Both the position numbers and the translations under genes were made by a program. The notes beneath the pieces were generated by a model, which made no database searches, was not told the origin of the DNA, and saw nothing but the letters and a program-made list of their open reading frames with translations. Positions 1 through 6,094 of a stretch of 10,036 nucleotides of DNA are shown here, in pieces. The stretch comes from Bacillaceae bacterium UBA7792 (GTDB lineage: Bacteria > Bacillota > Bacilli > Bacillales > Cytobacillaceae). The number at the start of each line of letters is the position of its first letter. Within the stretch, counting starts at the first letter, position 1. The stretch covers positions 1 through 10,036 of the forward strand of contig DLCS01000051.1 of NCBI GenBank assembly GCA_002480735.1, in the 5' to 3' direction.

Positions 1-35
1 TCAAAGGTTCCCCCTAGAATTCCAATTTTCTTCAT
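1..35 (-). CDS. nadD: nicotinate-nucleotide adenylyltransferase, N-terminal fragment (runs off the window)
   Basis: Only the first eleven codons and part of a twelfth lie in the window. They read MKKIGILGGTF and then the start of a probable Asp codon, which is the N-terminal beta strand and GGTFDP nucleotide-binding signature of NadD-type nucleotidyltransferases. NadD makes nicotinate adenine dinucleotide from nicotinate mononucleotide and ATP in NAD synthesis. The ATG at 35-33 follows a strong GGAGGTG ribosome binding site (41-47) just after the yhbY stop, so this is the next gene of the same operon. The order aroE-yhbY-nadD matches Bacillus. The catalytic HxGH motif would be outside the window, so the call rests on the N-terminus plus the gene order. 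Confidence 0.8.
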   Translation of the reverse strand, partial: MKKIGILGGTF

Positions 36-53
36 TCCTTCACCTCCAAGAGC

Positions 54-344
54 TTAAGGCAAGACGATTTCTTTCTTCTCCTTCGACTCCTTATATAGAA
101 CAATGGTATTGCCGATAATCTGTACAAGCTTCGCATGACAGCCTGCTACAAGCTTTTTGGCAACTGTTTCTTTATCTTCATCACAGTTTTGCAGGACACT
201 CACCTTGATTAACTCTCTCGCTTCTAATGCCTCACTTATTTGCTGAATCATATTTTCGTTGACCCCACCCTTGCCAACCTGAAAAATTGGGTTAAGGTGA
301 TGAGCTTTCGCTCGAAGGAATCGTTTTTGCTTTCCAGTTAACAT
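54..344 (-). CDS. yhbY: YhbY/YqeI family CRM-domain RNA-binding protein
   Basis: A 96-residue protein that is a single CRM domain, the KH-like RNA-binding fold found in YhbY of Escherichia coli and YqeI of Bacillus. It begins MLTGKQKRFLRAKAHHLNP, followed by the basic GxxG-type loop GKGG at about residues 24-27 and the helix around EALEARELIKV, all typical of the family. Members associate with pre-50S ribosomal particles and are thought to act in ribosome assembly, which suits the position behind the assembly GTPase yqeH. The ATG at 344-342 directly follows the aroE TGA, and its AGGAGG site lies in the last codons of aroE, so translation is probably coupled. nadD follows 18 bases downstream. 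Confidence 0.93.
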   Translation of the reverse strand: MLTGKQKRFLRAKAHHLNPIFQVGKGGVNENMIQQISEALEARELIKVSVLQNCDEDKETVAKKLVAGCHAKLVQIIGNTIVLYKESKEKKEIVLP

Positions 345-1178
345 TCATTTGCCTCCTAGTTGTTTTTGTACGGTAATAGCCATTCGATTAGTATCTGGCA
401 AAATCCCTGTCCATTTTTCAAAGGCAAGAGCCCCTTGATTGACAAACATCGCTATACCATTTTCCGTAATTGCTCCTCTTTCCTTCGCTCTTTTCAGAAA
501 CTCGGTTTCGAGAGGATTATAAATAATGTCACTAACAAATGTATTTTCTCTTAAATTGTGCAAAGATATCGGTTTGCATTCCGTTTGTGGTGCCATGCCA
601 ATGGATGTCGTCTGAATAATAATATCATACACAGCTAATTGCTCTTCCGCTTCAGACAAAGTTAGAATCGAGGTTTGAACCTCATAAGGACAATCATACG
701 AAAGCCCCTTGGCTTTCTCGAGCGTACGGTTCGTAAGATCGATGGTACCCACACCAACACTAGCAAGGGTAAAATAAATCGATCTCGCCGCCCCACCAGC
801 ACCGATAATCAATACTTTTTTATTCACGATAGAAGGGAGCTTTGATTTTAACCCATGAACAAAACCACTGCCATCGGTATTATAGCCTATCAGGCGCCCA
901 TTTACATTCATAACCGTATTAACCGCACCAATTGATTTAGCAAGTGGATCGATTTCATCCAGCAGGGGCATAATTGCAACCTTATGAGGAACCGTCACAT
1001 TGAATCCAGCTAAATCGATCGCTCTGAACCCATTTACTGCAATTTCAAGGTTTTTCTCCTTGATGGCAAAAGCATGATAGTGAGCATCAATGCCATAAAA
1101 CTGAAATAAATCATTGTGCATAATGGGTGACATCGATTGAGCGATTGGGTCACCGATAACCGCATATAGCTTCTGCAT
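345..1178 (-). CDS. aroE: shikimate dehydrogenase (NADP+)
   Basis: This enzyme reduces 3-dehydroshikimate to shikimate with NADPH in chorismate and aromatic amino acid synthesis. From the ATG at 1178 the protein has 277 residues. Visible motifs are the shikimate-binding SMSP (15-18), NVTVPHK (60-66, Lys66 catalytic), the YNTDG segment with catalytic Asp102, the Rossmann glycine motif GAGGAAR (126-132), the NADP-phosphate-binding NRT (150-152) and a C-terminal FVNQGALAF. A GTG five codons upstream (1193) is possible. I prefer the ATG because family members begin M-K/Q-K-L-Y-x-V-I-G and a GGGAGAGGAG site lies immediately before it. The gene lies 128 bases after yqeH across a hairpin repeat and is coupled to yhbY downstream. 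Bacillus subtilis calls it aroD. Confidence 0.95.
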   Translation of the reverse strand: MQKLYAVIGDPIAQSMSPIMHNDLFQFYGIDAHYHAFAIKEKNLEIAVNGFRAIDLAGFNVTVPHKVAIMPLLDEIDPLAKSIGAVNTVMNVNGRLIGYNTDGSGFVHGLKSKLPSIVNKKVLIIGAGGAARSIYFTLASVGVGTIDLTNRTLEKAKGLSYDCPYEVQTSILTLSEAEEQLAVYDIIIQTTSIGMAPQTECKPISLHNLRENTFVSDIIYNPLETEFLKRAKERGAITENGIAMFVNQGALAFEKWTGILPDTNRMAITVQKQLGGK

Positions 1179-1235
1179 ACTCCTCTCCCACACCCTTCAC
1201 CTTGTTCTTTTTTATGTTTTCTCTTATCTATTACC

Positions 1236-1277
1236 GCCTTAATGTTGCGCATTCACTAAGTTACTCAACATTAAGGC
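1236..1277. repeat. palindromic hairpin repeat, copy 1
   Basis: A perfect 12-base inverted repeat, GCCTTAATGTTG at 1236-1247 and CAACATTAAGGC at 1266-1277, around an 18-base loop. The bases CGCATTCACTAAGTTACTC at 1248-1266 recur at 3084-3102 in a second palindrome with one mismatch, and both copies are preceded by ACC and end in TAAGGCTA. This copy sits between yqeH and aroE inside the operon. It has no run of T on either strand, so it is not a standard terminator, although it could affect mRNA processing or stability. Confidence 0.75.
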
Positions 1278-1306
1278 TAGATAAAGAACGAACATTAAGA
1301 CCACCG

Positions 1307-2410
1307 TTATATTAAGGACTTTCTTAGCATCGCATGGACTCCTTTTGGTACATAGGCAGCGATTTTCGCTCCGGGCTCATTGACCGTAATCCAGCCCAGT
1401 CCTGAAAAAACAACATCTGTTTTTCCTTCTTTAATCGTAAATTCATGCTTCACAAGCGGAGGAAACGTATCAAGCTGCTCCTGGCGAGGAGGCGTTAACA
1501 TCTCTCCAACATGTCTTTCATAAAGATCATCCGCTTTTTCAAGCTTTGTACGGTGAATTTCAAGCTCATTGGAGAAATGGCATACGAATGAGCGTCGTCC
1601 TCCGCTTATATAATCAAAGCGAGCAAGGCCTCCAAAGAACAAGGTTTGACCTTCATTTAGCTGATATACCTTTGGTTTAATTTCCTTTTTCGGTGTGATA
1701 ATTTTCAGATCCCTCTTATCTACATAATGGGCCATTTGGTGATGATTAATAATCCCTGGCGTATCGACTAAGGACTTTCCGTCTGAAAGAGGGATTTCAA
1801 TCATATCTAACGTTGTTCCTGGGAAATGAGAGGTCGTAATCACATCCCCTTCTCCAGTAACCTCCTTTAAGATACGGTTGATAAACGTTGACTTTCCTAC
1901 ATTCGTGCAGCCAACAACATAGACATCCTTGCCCTCACGGTATTCCTCGATGGCTTCCGTGACTTCCTTCACAAAATGACCCTTCGCCGCACTAACGAGG
2001 AATACCTCCTTCGGTTTCAGCCCCAGCTCCTTTGCTTCTTGCTTCATCCAATGGATAAGCTTATTAGGCTTCACAGAAGCAGGCAGCAAATCAACCTTGT
2101 TGCCGATTAATAGAATCGGATTATTACCGACAAAGCGATGCAGTCCTGGTAGCCAACTTCCGTTAAAATCAAAGATATCCACAATTTTCACGATCAGTGC
2201 ATCTCTTTTTCCAAGTTCATTTAGGATTTTTAGAAAATCACCGTCCGTAAGATTGACGTCCTGCACCTCGTTATAGTGTTTTAGACGAAAACATCTCTGG
2301 CAGACAATATCCTCTTTTTCTAATGAAGATTTAGGCGCATAGCCAATTTCATCCTTATTCTCCGTTTGTATTTTCACACCACAGCCGATACAAATATATT
2401 GTTCACTCAA
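1307..2410 (-). CDS. yqeH: circularly permuted ribosome biogenesis GTPase YqeH
   Basis: A 367-residue cytoplasmic GTPase required in Bacillus for assembly of the 30S ribosomal subunit. A CxxC...CxxC zinc finger at the N-terminus (Cys7, Cys10, Cys37, Cys40) precedes a GTPase domain with its motifs in permuted order: G4 NKVD (104-107), G5 SAAK (140-143), then G1 GCTNVGKS (167-174), G2 with Thr199/200, and G3 DTPG (216-219). A C-terminal RNA-binding region follows and ends in KGVHAMLRKSLI. The start codon is TTG at 2410-2408, with a GGGAGG site (2419-2424) eight bases upstream inside the last codons of yqeG. The stop of yqeG and this start are three bases apart, so the two are probably translationally coupled. 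Confidence 0.96.
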   Translation of the reverse strand: MSEQYICIGCGVKIQTENKDEIGYAPKSSLEKEDIVCQRCFRLKHYNEVQDVNLTDGDFLKILNELGKRDALIVKIVDIFDFNGSWLPGLHRFVGNNPILLIGNKVDLLPASVKPNKLIHWMKQEAKELGLKPKEVFLVSAAKGHFVKEVTEAIEEYREGKDVYVVGCTNVGKSTFINRILKEVTGEGDVITTSHFPGTTLDMIEIPLSDGKSLVDTPGIINHHQMAHYVDKRDLKIITPKKEIKPKVYQLNEGQTLFFGGLARFDYISGGRRSFVCHFSNELEIHRTKLEKADDLYERHVGEMLTPPRQEQLDTFPPLVKHEFTIKEGKTDVVFSGLGWITVNEPGAKIAAYVPKGVHAMLRKSLI

Positions 2411-2413
2411 TGA

Positions 2414-2929
2414 CTAATCCTCCCACACAAGCATTCCTTTTTTCCGAAACCAATTGAGTATTCGTCTTTCAATCATGCGATTAAACCTTGTCCAAAAACC
2501 GTCCGTAGAAGCAACTGGAACAACCAGAATCGTCTGGAACCCGCTGCGATTCCCGCCAAGGACATCCGTTAGAAGCTGATCTCCAATTACAACGGTTTCC
2601 TCTTTTTTCAAGCCCATATCGGCCACTGCTTTTCTGAAGGCCTTACCAAGTGGCTTTCTCGCTTGAAAGATAAAGGGAATCTTTAGTGGATCAGCAAAAG
2701 CAGCTACCCTCTCTCGATTATTATTCGACACAATCGTGATTCGAATGTTCTCCTTATTCATCTCGTCAAACCACTCGATTAATTTTGGCGTGGCATTTGG
2801 GCGATCCCATTCGACCAAAGTATTATCTAAATCCGTAATTATTCCTTTTATTCCTTTTTCCTTTAAACTCTTAGGTGTTATTTGAAAAATGCTTTTCACA
2901 TGTTGATTTGGCAAGAATTTTCTTAACAA
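2414..2929 (-). CDS. yqeG: YqeG family HAD-IIIA phosphatase
   Basis: A HAD-superfamily hydrolase with the nucleophile motif DLDNT (aspartates 47 and 49 when counted from the upstream ATG at 2971), SNN (82-84), the lysine of RKP (106) and GDQLLTD (130-136). The natural substrate in bacilli is not settled. The ATG at 2971 would add 14 residues absent from the Bacillus subtilis protein and has no ribosome binding site. The TTG at 2929-2927 is preceded by GAGGTG (2936-2941) at six bases and gives 171 residues beginning (M)LRKFLPNQHVKSIF, which aligns with the Bacillus subtilis N-terminus. I therefore choose TTG. It is the first gene of the operon and runs into yqeH. Confidence 0.92.
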   Translation of the reverse strand: MLRKFLPNQHVKSIFQITPKSLKEKGIKGIITDLDNTLVEWDRPNATPKLIEWFDEMNKENIRITIVSNNNRERVAAFADPLKIPFIFQARKPLGKAFRKAVADMGLKKEETVVIGDQLLTDVLGGNRSGFQTILVVPVASTDGFWTRFNRMIERRILNWFRKKGMLVWED

Positions 2930-2969
2930 GTAGGACACCTCATTTTCATCGGCAAAAAAGAGCCTTTTC

Positions 2970-2998
2970 ATTCTAACATTACCAATTCTAACCGTTAA
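2970..2998 (-). promoter_or_regulatory. candidate sigma-A promoter of the yqeG-nadD operon
   Basis: Reading the minus strand, TTAACG (2993-2998) is followed after 17 bases by TAGAAT (2970-2975), with TG one base ahead of the -10 (extended -10). Transcription would begin near 2963, about 35 bases before the TTG start of yqeG. It would exclude the upstream ATG at 2971, which overlaps the -10. Inferred from consensus match only. Confidence 0.45.
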
Positions 2999-3071
2999 AT
3001 CAAGAGGAGTGCAAGCAAGGATTCTTACTTGGAGCCATCCTTACTTACAATTCTTATTGCGATCTTGTACC

Positions 3072-3139
3072 GCCTTATACGTACGCGTTCACTAAGTTAC
3101 TCGTACCGAGTAAAACCCGTTCACACGTACGTATAAGGC
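3072..3139. repeat. palindromic hairpin repeat, copy 2 (compound loop)
   Basis: A perfect 14-base inverted repeat, GCCTTATACGTACG at 3072-3085 and CGTACGTATAAGGC at 3126-3139, around a 40-base interior. The interior starts with the loop shared with the copy at 1236-1277 (CGCGTTCACTAAGTTACTC, 3084-3102). It then has a third CGTAC arm (3102-3106) and a second segment that holds CGAGTAA, the inverse of TTACTCG at 3097-3103, and another GTTCAC. It lies between yqeG and sda with no T run. Confidence 0.75.
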
Positions 3140-3263
3140 TAAAAATTAGACTGAAAACAATTTTCTACAACATGAAGTCGGGTATCGTCTAATTCCGTCG
3201 AAAAATGAACTATATCAGTGGTTTTAGAAAAACTTTTCGACACAGTCACCTTCTTTTCAACAG
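3140..3263. other. intergenic region between yqeG and sda: inverted repeats and possible Spo0A boxes
   Basis: No credible gene is visible. AATTAGAC (3144-3151) and GTCTAATT (3187-3194) form an 8-base inverted repeat. GTCGAAAA (3197-3204) and TTTTCGAC (3234-3241) form another. The second arm contains TGTCGAA on the minus strand (3236-3242), a perfect match to the Spo0A-box core TGNCGAA, while the first arm (CGTCGAA) has one mismatch. A regulatory role is inference. Confidence 0.35.
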
Positions 3264-3264
3264 C

Positions 3265-3363
3265 TGTGGATAACTTTATTCACATTTTCCCCATTGAACT
3301 ATCACGTTTTACACTCTTTATAAACATATTAATCACAGTTTATCCACGACGGATTGTGGATAA
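3265..3363 (+). promoter_or_regulatory. cluster of DnaA boxes upstream of sda
   Basis: Four DnaA-box-like 9-mers lie within 100 bases. TGTGGATAA at 3265-3273 and at 3355-3363 is the exact complement of TTATCCACA. TTATTCACA at 3276-3284 fits TTATNCACA. TTATCCACG at 3340-3348 has one mismatch. In Bacillus subtilis DnaA activates sda from boxes in its promoter region, so this cluster is very likely the equivalent control site. The AT-rich stretch between the box pairs (about 3300-3335) may hold the promoter, but I cannot name a convincing -35/-10 pair. Confidence 0.8.
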
Positions 3364-3483
3364 CAAGAACGGTTGTTCTACCACTATTTTTTTGTTAGAG
3401 TAAGATTACACAAAAGCAAACTACATTATATGTATGGTTTTTCTTGTTTAGAACCTTTTTTGACAAGGGAGGTGAATTCTGAC

Positions 3484-3624
3484 ATGAGGAAGCTGTCAGA
3501 TGACTTACTATTAGAATCTTATTTCAAAGCAAAAGAGTTAAACTTGAGTTCAGACTTTATCCTTCTTATTGAAACAGAAATTCACCGACGTGCATTGTCA
3601 CACAAAATTAAAGCATCCTCGTAA
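3484..3624 (+). CDS. sda: sporulation histidine kinase inhibitor Sda
   Basis: A 46-residue checkpoint protein that binds sporulation kinases such as KinA and blocks phosphate flow to Spo0A when replication initiates or DNA is damaged. The sequence begins [19 protein letters not shown] and has the same length as Bacillus subtilis Sda. It forms the expected two-helix hairpin, with Leu21 and Phe25, the residues known to contact the kinase, both present. The ATG at 3484 follows AAGGGAGGTG (3465-3474) at nine bases. The open frame extends upstream to 3373, but that extension matches nothing in the family and lacks a ribosome binding site. Upstream DnaA boxes fit its known regulation. Convergent psd follows. 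Confidence 0.95.
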   Translation: MRKLSDDLLLESYFKAKELNLSSDFILLIETEIHRRALSHKIKASS

Positions 3625-3633
3625 TTGTTATTG

Positions 3634-3654
3634 CCCCAAAGGGGTTTTCTTTTT
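3634..3654 (+). terminator. probable terminator of sda
   Basis: A short GC hairpin, CCCC-AAA-GGGG at 3634-3644, is followed by TTTTCTTTTT (3645-3654), just ten bases after the sda stop. The stem is only four to five pairs, so the structure is short, but the position and T run fit a rho-independent terminator. Confidence 0.5.
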
Positions 3655-3668
3655 GCCTTCCATCCCAT

Positions 3669-4451
3669 TCAGTCTTGAAATTCACCAATTATTTCACCAA
3701 CTTTTACCGCTCTTGGTGTATCGCTATCATGGCGTGGTACGAAAGAATGCTCATCAAAAAGGAGAACAACGGTTGATCCAAAAGTAAAATAGGCCATTTC
3801 CTCACCTTTTTGTAAATATTCACCACTATAGGTCGTTTCAATCGAGTTCACAAACATCGCTCCGACTTTAACGATGGCTGCTTTACCGAAAGGATGCTCC
3901 AACTCCGTAATCTTTCTATAGTTTTTTGATAGTGCTTCCCTTCCATACTTTAGTCCATATTGATTAACCGGATACGATTTGCGTCCCAGTGTCCATTGCC
4001 CTATCACCTTGCCAGAGAACGGGCTGTGGATACGGTGATAATGGCTTGGACTTAAATAAAGGAGAACATAGGTGCCATTCGTATAGTCATTCGCCTTCTC
4101 GATACTGCCTAGCATATCTACTAAGGAATAGGACTTCCCTTTTATTTGAAGGGTTAGGTCAGGGGAAACCTTCCCTATATCCTCAAGGACTGCATCAACA
4201 GGGCTCACCACTGAGTGCGAATGTTCATCAATGAACCGTACGTCATCCTTAAGCCTTCGAATAAAAAAATCATGCAGCGTTGAAAACTCGTGCAAGGATT
4301 GAGCCATTTCTTCCTGATTGATTTGATATACTCTTGCAAAGGACGGAATGACCAGTCGACTCAGACGAGATTGGGCAAATTTTTTTAATAGATAGGAGCT
4401 CCACCTCCCATTGGTTAGTTCAATTAATGCACGATAAATAGATTGAAGCAA
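3669..4451 (-). CDS. psd: phosphatidylserine decarboxylase proenzyme
   Basis: This membrane-associated enzyme decarboxylates phosphatidylserine to phosphatidylethanolamine. It cleaves itself to form a pyruvoyl group, and the FGSTVVLLF segment near the C-terminus holds the Gly-Ser cleavage site. VVSPVDA carries the conserved aspartate and YLSPSHYHRIHSP the conserved histidines. An ATG at 4502 would give 277 residues but has no ribosome binding site and lies in the probable pssA promoter. TTG at 4451-4449 has GGAGG (4460-4464) eight bases upstream and gives 260 residues starting (M)LQSIYRALIELTN, matching the Bacillus family start. It is divergent from pssA, which makes its substrate, whereas Bacillus subtilis has both genes in one operon. 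Confidence 0.94.
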   Translation of the reverse strand: MLQSIYRALIELTNGRWSSYLLKKFAQSRLSRLVIPSFARVYQINQEEMAQSLHEFSTLHDFFIRRLKDDVRFIDEHSHSVVSPVDAVLEDIGKVSPDLTLQIKGKSYSLVDMLGSIEKANDYTNGTYVLLYLSPSHYHRIHSPFSGKVIGQWTLGRKSYPVNQYGLKYGREALSKNYRKITELEHPFGKAAIVKVGAMFVNSIETTYSGEYLQKGEEMAYFTFGSTVVLLFDEHSFVPRHDSDTPRAVKVGEIIGEFQD

Positions 4452-4479
4452 GCTAGATTCCTCCAATTGAAATATTCTC

Positions 4480-4508
4480 TTTACGAACACGCATATTCCC
4501 ATTAAAAT
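4480..4508 (+). promoter_or_regulatory. candidate sigma-A promoter of pssA
   Basis: TTTACG (4480-4485), a 17-base spacer and TAAAAT (4503-4508) precede the pssA ribosome binding site by about 50 bases. Directly downstream is a perfect AT-rich palindrome, ATATTATT-AAC-AATAATAT (4512-4530), centred in the spacer shared with psd; it could be an operator. I see no clear psd promoter. All of this is consensus matching only. Confidence 0.4.
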
Positions 4509-4572
4509 TAAATATTATTAACAATAATATGTACTTATGCTTTCCCTTCCCCATTTGAAAGGAGTGAGGGTG

Positions 4573-5112
4573 TTGTTTCTATTGGATGTCTTTGATCAAA
4601 CGATCAAGAAATTGAAAGCGCAAATGGCAAATATAATTACTTTAACAAATCTGTCTCTTGGAAGCTTTGCGATCATTCAAGGGTTAAAAGGGAATTTAAA
4701 TCTTAGCCTCCTACTCATATTTATTGCTGCACTTGCCGACCGTTTTGATGGGATGGTTGCTCGTAAGCTTAACATTGAGTCAGAGCTTGGAAAGCAATTA
4801 GATTCCATGAGTGATATTATATCATTTGGCGTTGCTCCTGCACTATTAATTTATCAAGGAATCTTATTTGAATTTGGGGCACCTGGGGCTTTTTTTACAG
4901 TTCTGTACATTGGCTGTGGAGCCTTCCGTCTTGCTAGATTTAATATTACTGAAGGAAATGGTTATTTTACGGGACTACCTATTACCGTAGCAGGCTGTAT
5001 TGCTACTTTTAGTTTCTTTTTTATTCCTTATTCTTCACCACAGGTCTTTATTTATATCATGATCATTCTTTCATTCTTAATGATTAGTCCGTTTAAGATT
5101 AAAAAAATGTAG
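4573..5112 (+). CDS. pssA: CDP-diacylglycerol--serine O-phosphatidyltransferase
   Basis: An integral membrane enzyme that makes phosphatidylserine from CDP-diacylglycerol and L-serine. The CDP-alcohol phosphatidyltransferase signature is complete: DRFDGMVARKLNIESELG followed by KQLDSMSD, i.e. DG(x2)AR(x8)G(x3)D(x3)D. A first hydrophobic segment (NIITLTNLSLGSFAII) and several further membrane segments follow, and the protein ends in a basic tail. The frame is open from an ATG at 4537 without a ribosome binding site. AAAGGAG (4558-4564) instead points to TTG at 4573 (eight bases), or GTG at 4570 (five bases). TTG gives 179 residues, close to 177 in Bacillus subtilis. With psd it forms the phosphatidylethanolamine branch. 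Confidence 0.93.
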   Translation: MFLLDVFDQTIKKLKAQMANIITLTNLSLGSFAIIQGLKGNLNLSLLLIFIAALADRFDGMVARKLNIESELGKQLDSMSDIISFGVAPALLIYQGILFEFGAPGAFFTVLYIGCGAFRLARFNITEGNGYFTGLPITVAGCIATFSFFFIPYSSPQVFIYIMIILSFLMISPFKIKKM

Positions 5113-5124
5113 CAAAGCAGGGAT

Positions 5125-5158
5125 AACAGCACCTTATAGAGGGGTGCTGTTTTTCTTT
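5125..5158 (+). terminator. rho-independent terminator of pssA
   Basis: AACAGCACC (5125-5133) pairs perfectly with GGTGCTGTT (5143-5151), with G-U pairs extending into the loop, and is followed by TTTTCTTT. It starts 13 bases after the pssA stop. Confidence 0.88.
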
Positions 5159-5303
5159 ATTTAAAAAATCCATCACAGGTTCCGCTAAACAAAGTGTTCG
5201 GAAATATTTTCCTGAGCTAAATATTACTCGGACAGACAAAAACAACCTACCTGCTTCATAGGTATTAGTTATAGGCGAAAGTCTTAATAGCGGGGGTGTC
5301 GAC
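5159..5303 (+). promoter_or_regulatory. sigK upstream region with a possible SpoIIID site
   Basis: TCGGACAGAC at 5228-5237 matches the SpoIIID consensus WWRRACARNY at nine of ten positions, and SpoIIID is a known activator of sigK in Bacillus subtilis. A CATAGGTATTA at 5257-5267 resembles the CATA start of sigma-E/sigma-K -10 elements but departs from both consensus sequences afterwards. No sigma-A promoter is evident. A GGGGGTG ribosome binding site (5292-5298) precedes the start codon. Confidence 0.35.
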
Positions 5304-6029
5304 ATGTCAGGAATTCTAACTGCGTTTGGGATTTTAGTTAAAGAGATCATCTTTCTTGTCTCATATGTAAAGAACAACGCCTTTCCTCAACCATTGTCGC
5401 CTGAGGATGAAAAGAAGTATCTACGGCTAATGGCCGAGGGGGATGGTCATGCCCGAAATATGCTGATTGAGCATAACCTAAGACTCGTCGCCCATATTGT
5501 AAAAAAGTTTGAAAATACTGGTGAGGATGCTGAAGACCTAATCTCCATTGGAACCATCGGTTTGATAAAAGCGATTGAAAGCTACTCTGAAGGAAAAGGA
5601 ACGAAGCTCGCCACCTATGCGGCTCGGTGTATAGAAAATGAGATCCTCATGCACTTACGGGCTTTAAAAAAGACAAAAAAGGATGTTTCTCTCCATGACC
5701 CGATAGGACAGGATAAGGAAGGGAATGAAATCTCCCTCATTGATGTACTCAAGTCCGACTCTGAGGACGTCATTGACACGATTCAATTAAATATGGAGCT
5801 TGAGAAGGTGAAGGAGTATATTGACGTCCTCGATGGACGGGAAAGAGAAGTGATTGTAGGCCGCTTTGGCTTAGATCTTCAGAAGGAAAAAACGCAGCGA
5901 GAAATTGCTAAGGAGCTAGGAATATCAAGAAGCTATGTATCCAGAATTGAAAAAAGAGCGCTCATGAAAATGTTCCACGAATTTTACCGGGCTGAGAAAG
6001 AGAAGAAAAAGAACGGACCTAATTTATAG
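5304..6029 (+). CDS. sigK: RNA polymerase sporulation sigma factor pro-sigma-K, uninterrupted
   Basis: The late mother-cell sigma factor, which directs coat and maturation genes. It has 241 residues. The 20-residue hydrophobic pro-sequence ending FLVS, followed by [10 protein letters not shown], is conserved, so the SpoIVFB cleavage site between Ser20 and Tyr21 is present. Region 2 follows ([20 protein letters not shown], then [17 protein letters not shown]), and region 4 has the helix-turn-helix around [20 protein letters not shown]. In Bacillus subtilis the gene is split by the skin element and rebuilt by recombination. Here the reading frame is continuous across that junction region (AATGA core at 5637-5641), so no excision is needed. 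Expression probably depends on sigma-E and SpoIIID. It is monocistronic between two terminators. Confidence 0.97.
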   Translation: MSGILTAFGILVKEIIFLVSYVKNNAFPQPLSPEDEKKYLRLMAEGDGHARNMLIEHNLRLVAHIVKKFENTGEDAEDLISIGTIGLIKAIESYSEGKGTKLATYAARCIENEILMHLRALKKTKKDVSLHDPIGQDKEGNEISLIDVLKSDSEDVIDTIQLNMELEKVKEYIDVLDGREREVIVGRFGLDLQKEKTQREIAKELGISRSYVSRIEKRALMKMFHEFYRAEKEKKKNGPNL

Positions 6030-6044
6030 AATTGAACCGAGAAT

Positions 6045-6085
6045 AAAAGAAGCATCCCTAAATTGGAATGCTTCTTTTCATTCAT
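6045..6085. terminator. bidirectional terminator between sigK and the opposing small ORF
   Basis: AAAAGAAGCAT (6045-6055) pairs perfectly with ATGCTTCTTTT (6068-6078), with an inner CC/GG pair and a TAAATT loop. The stem carries T runs on both strands, so it can stop sigK from the left and the 25-residue ORF (6095-6172) from the right. Confidence 0.85.
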
Positions 6086-6094
6086 ATAACAGAC

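Noticed and set aside
2930..2971. ATG at 2971 as the yqeG start
   Set aside because: No ribosome binding site, overlaps a likely -10 element, and adds residues absent from the Bacillus subtilis protein.
3373..3483. Upstream extension of the sda frame
   Set aside because: It adds 37 residues with no family match and no ribosome binding site. The ATG at 3484 has a strong site and gives the standard 46 residues.
4025..4033. TGTGGATAC, a near DnaA box
   Set aside because: Single, one mismatch, and inside the psd coding sequence; expected by chance.
5209..5221. Small GGAAA/TTTCC palindrome upstream of sigK
   Set aside because: Only about five pairs in AT-rich DNA, with no link to a known operator.
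5304..6029. Search for a skin-like or phage insertion in sigK
   Set aside because: The frame is intact and there is no recombinase or repeat boundary in the window.
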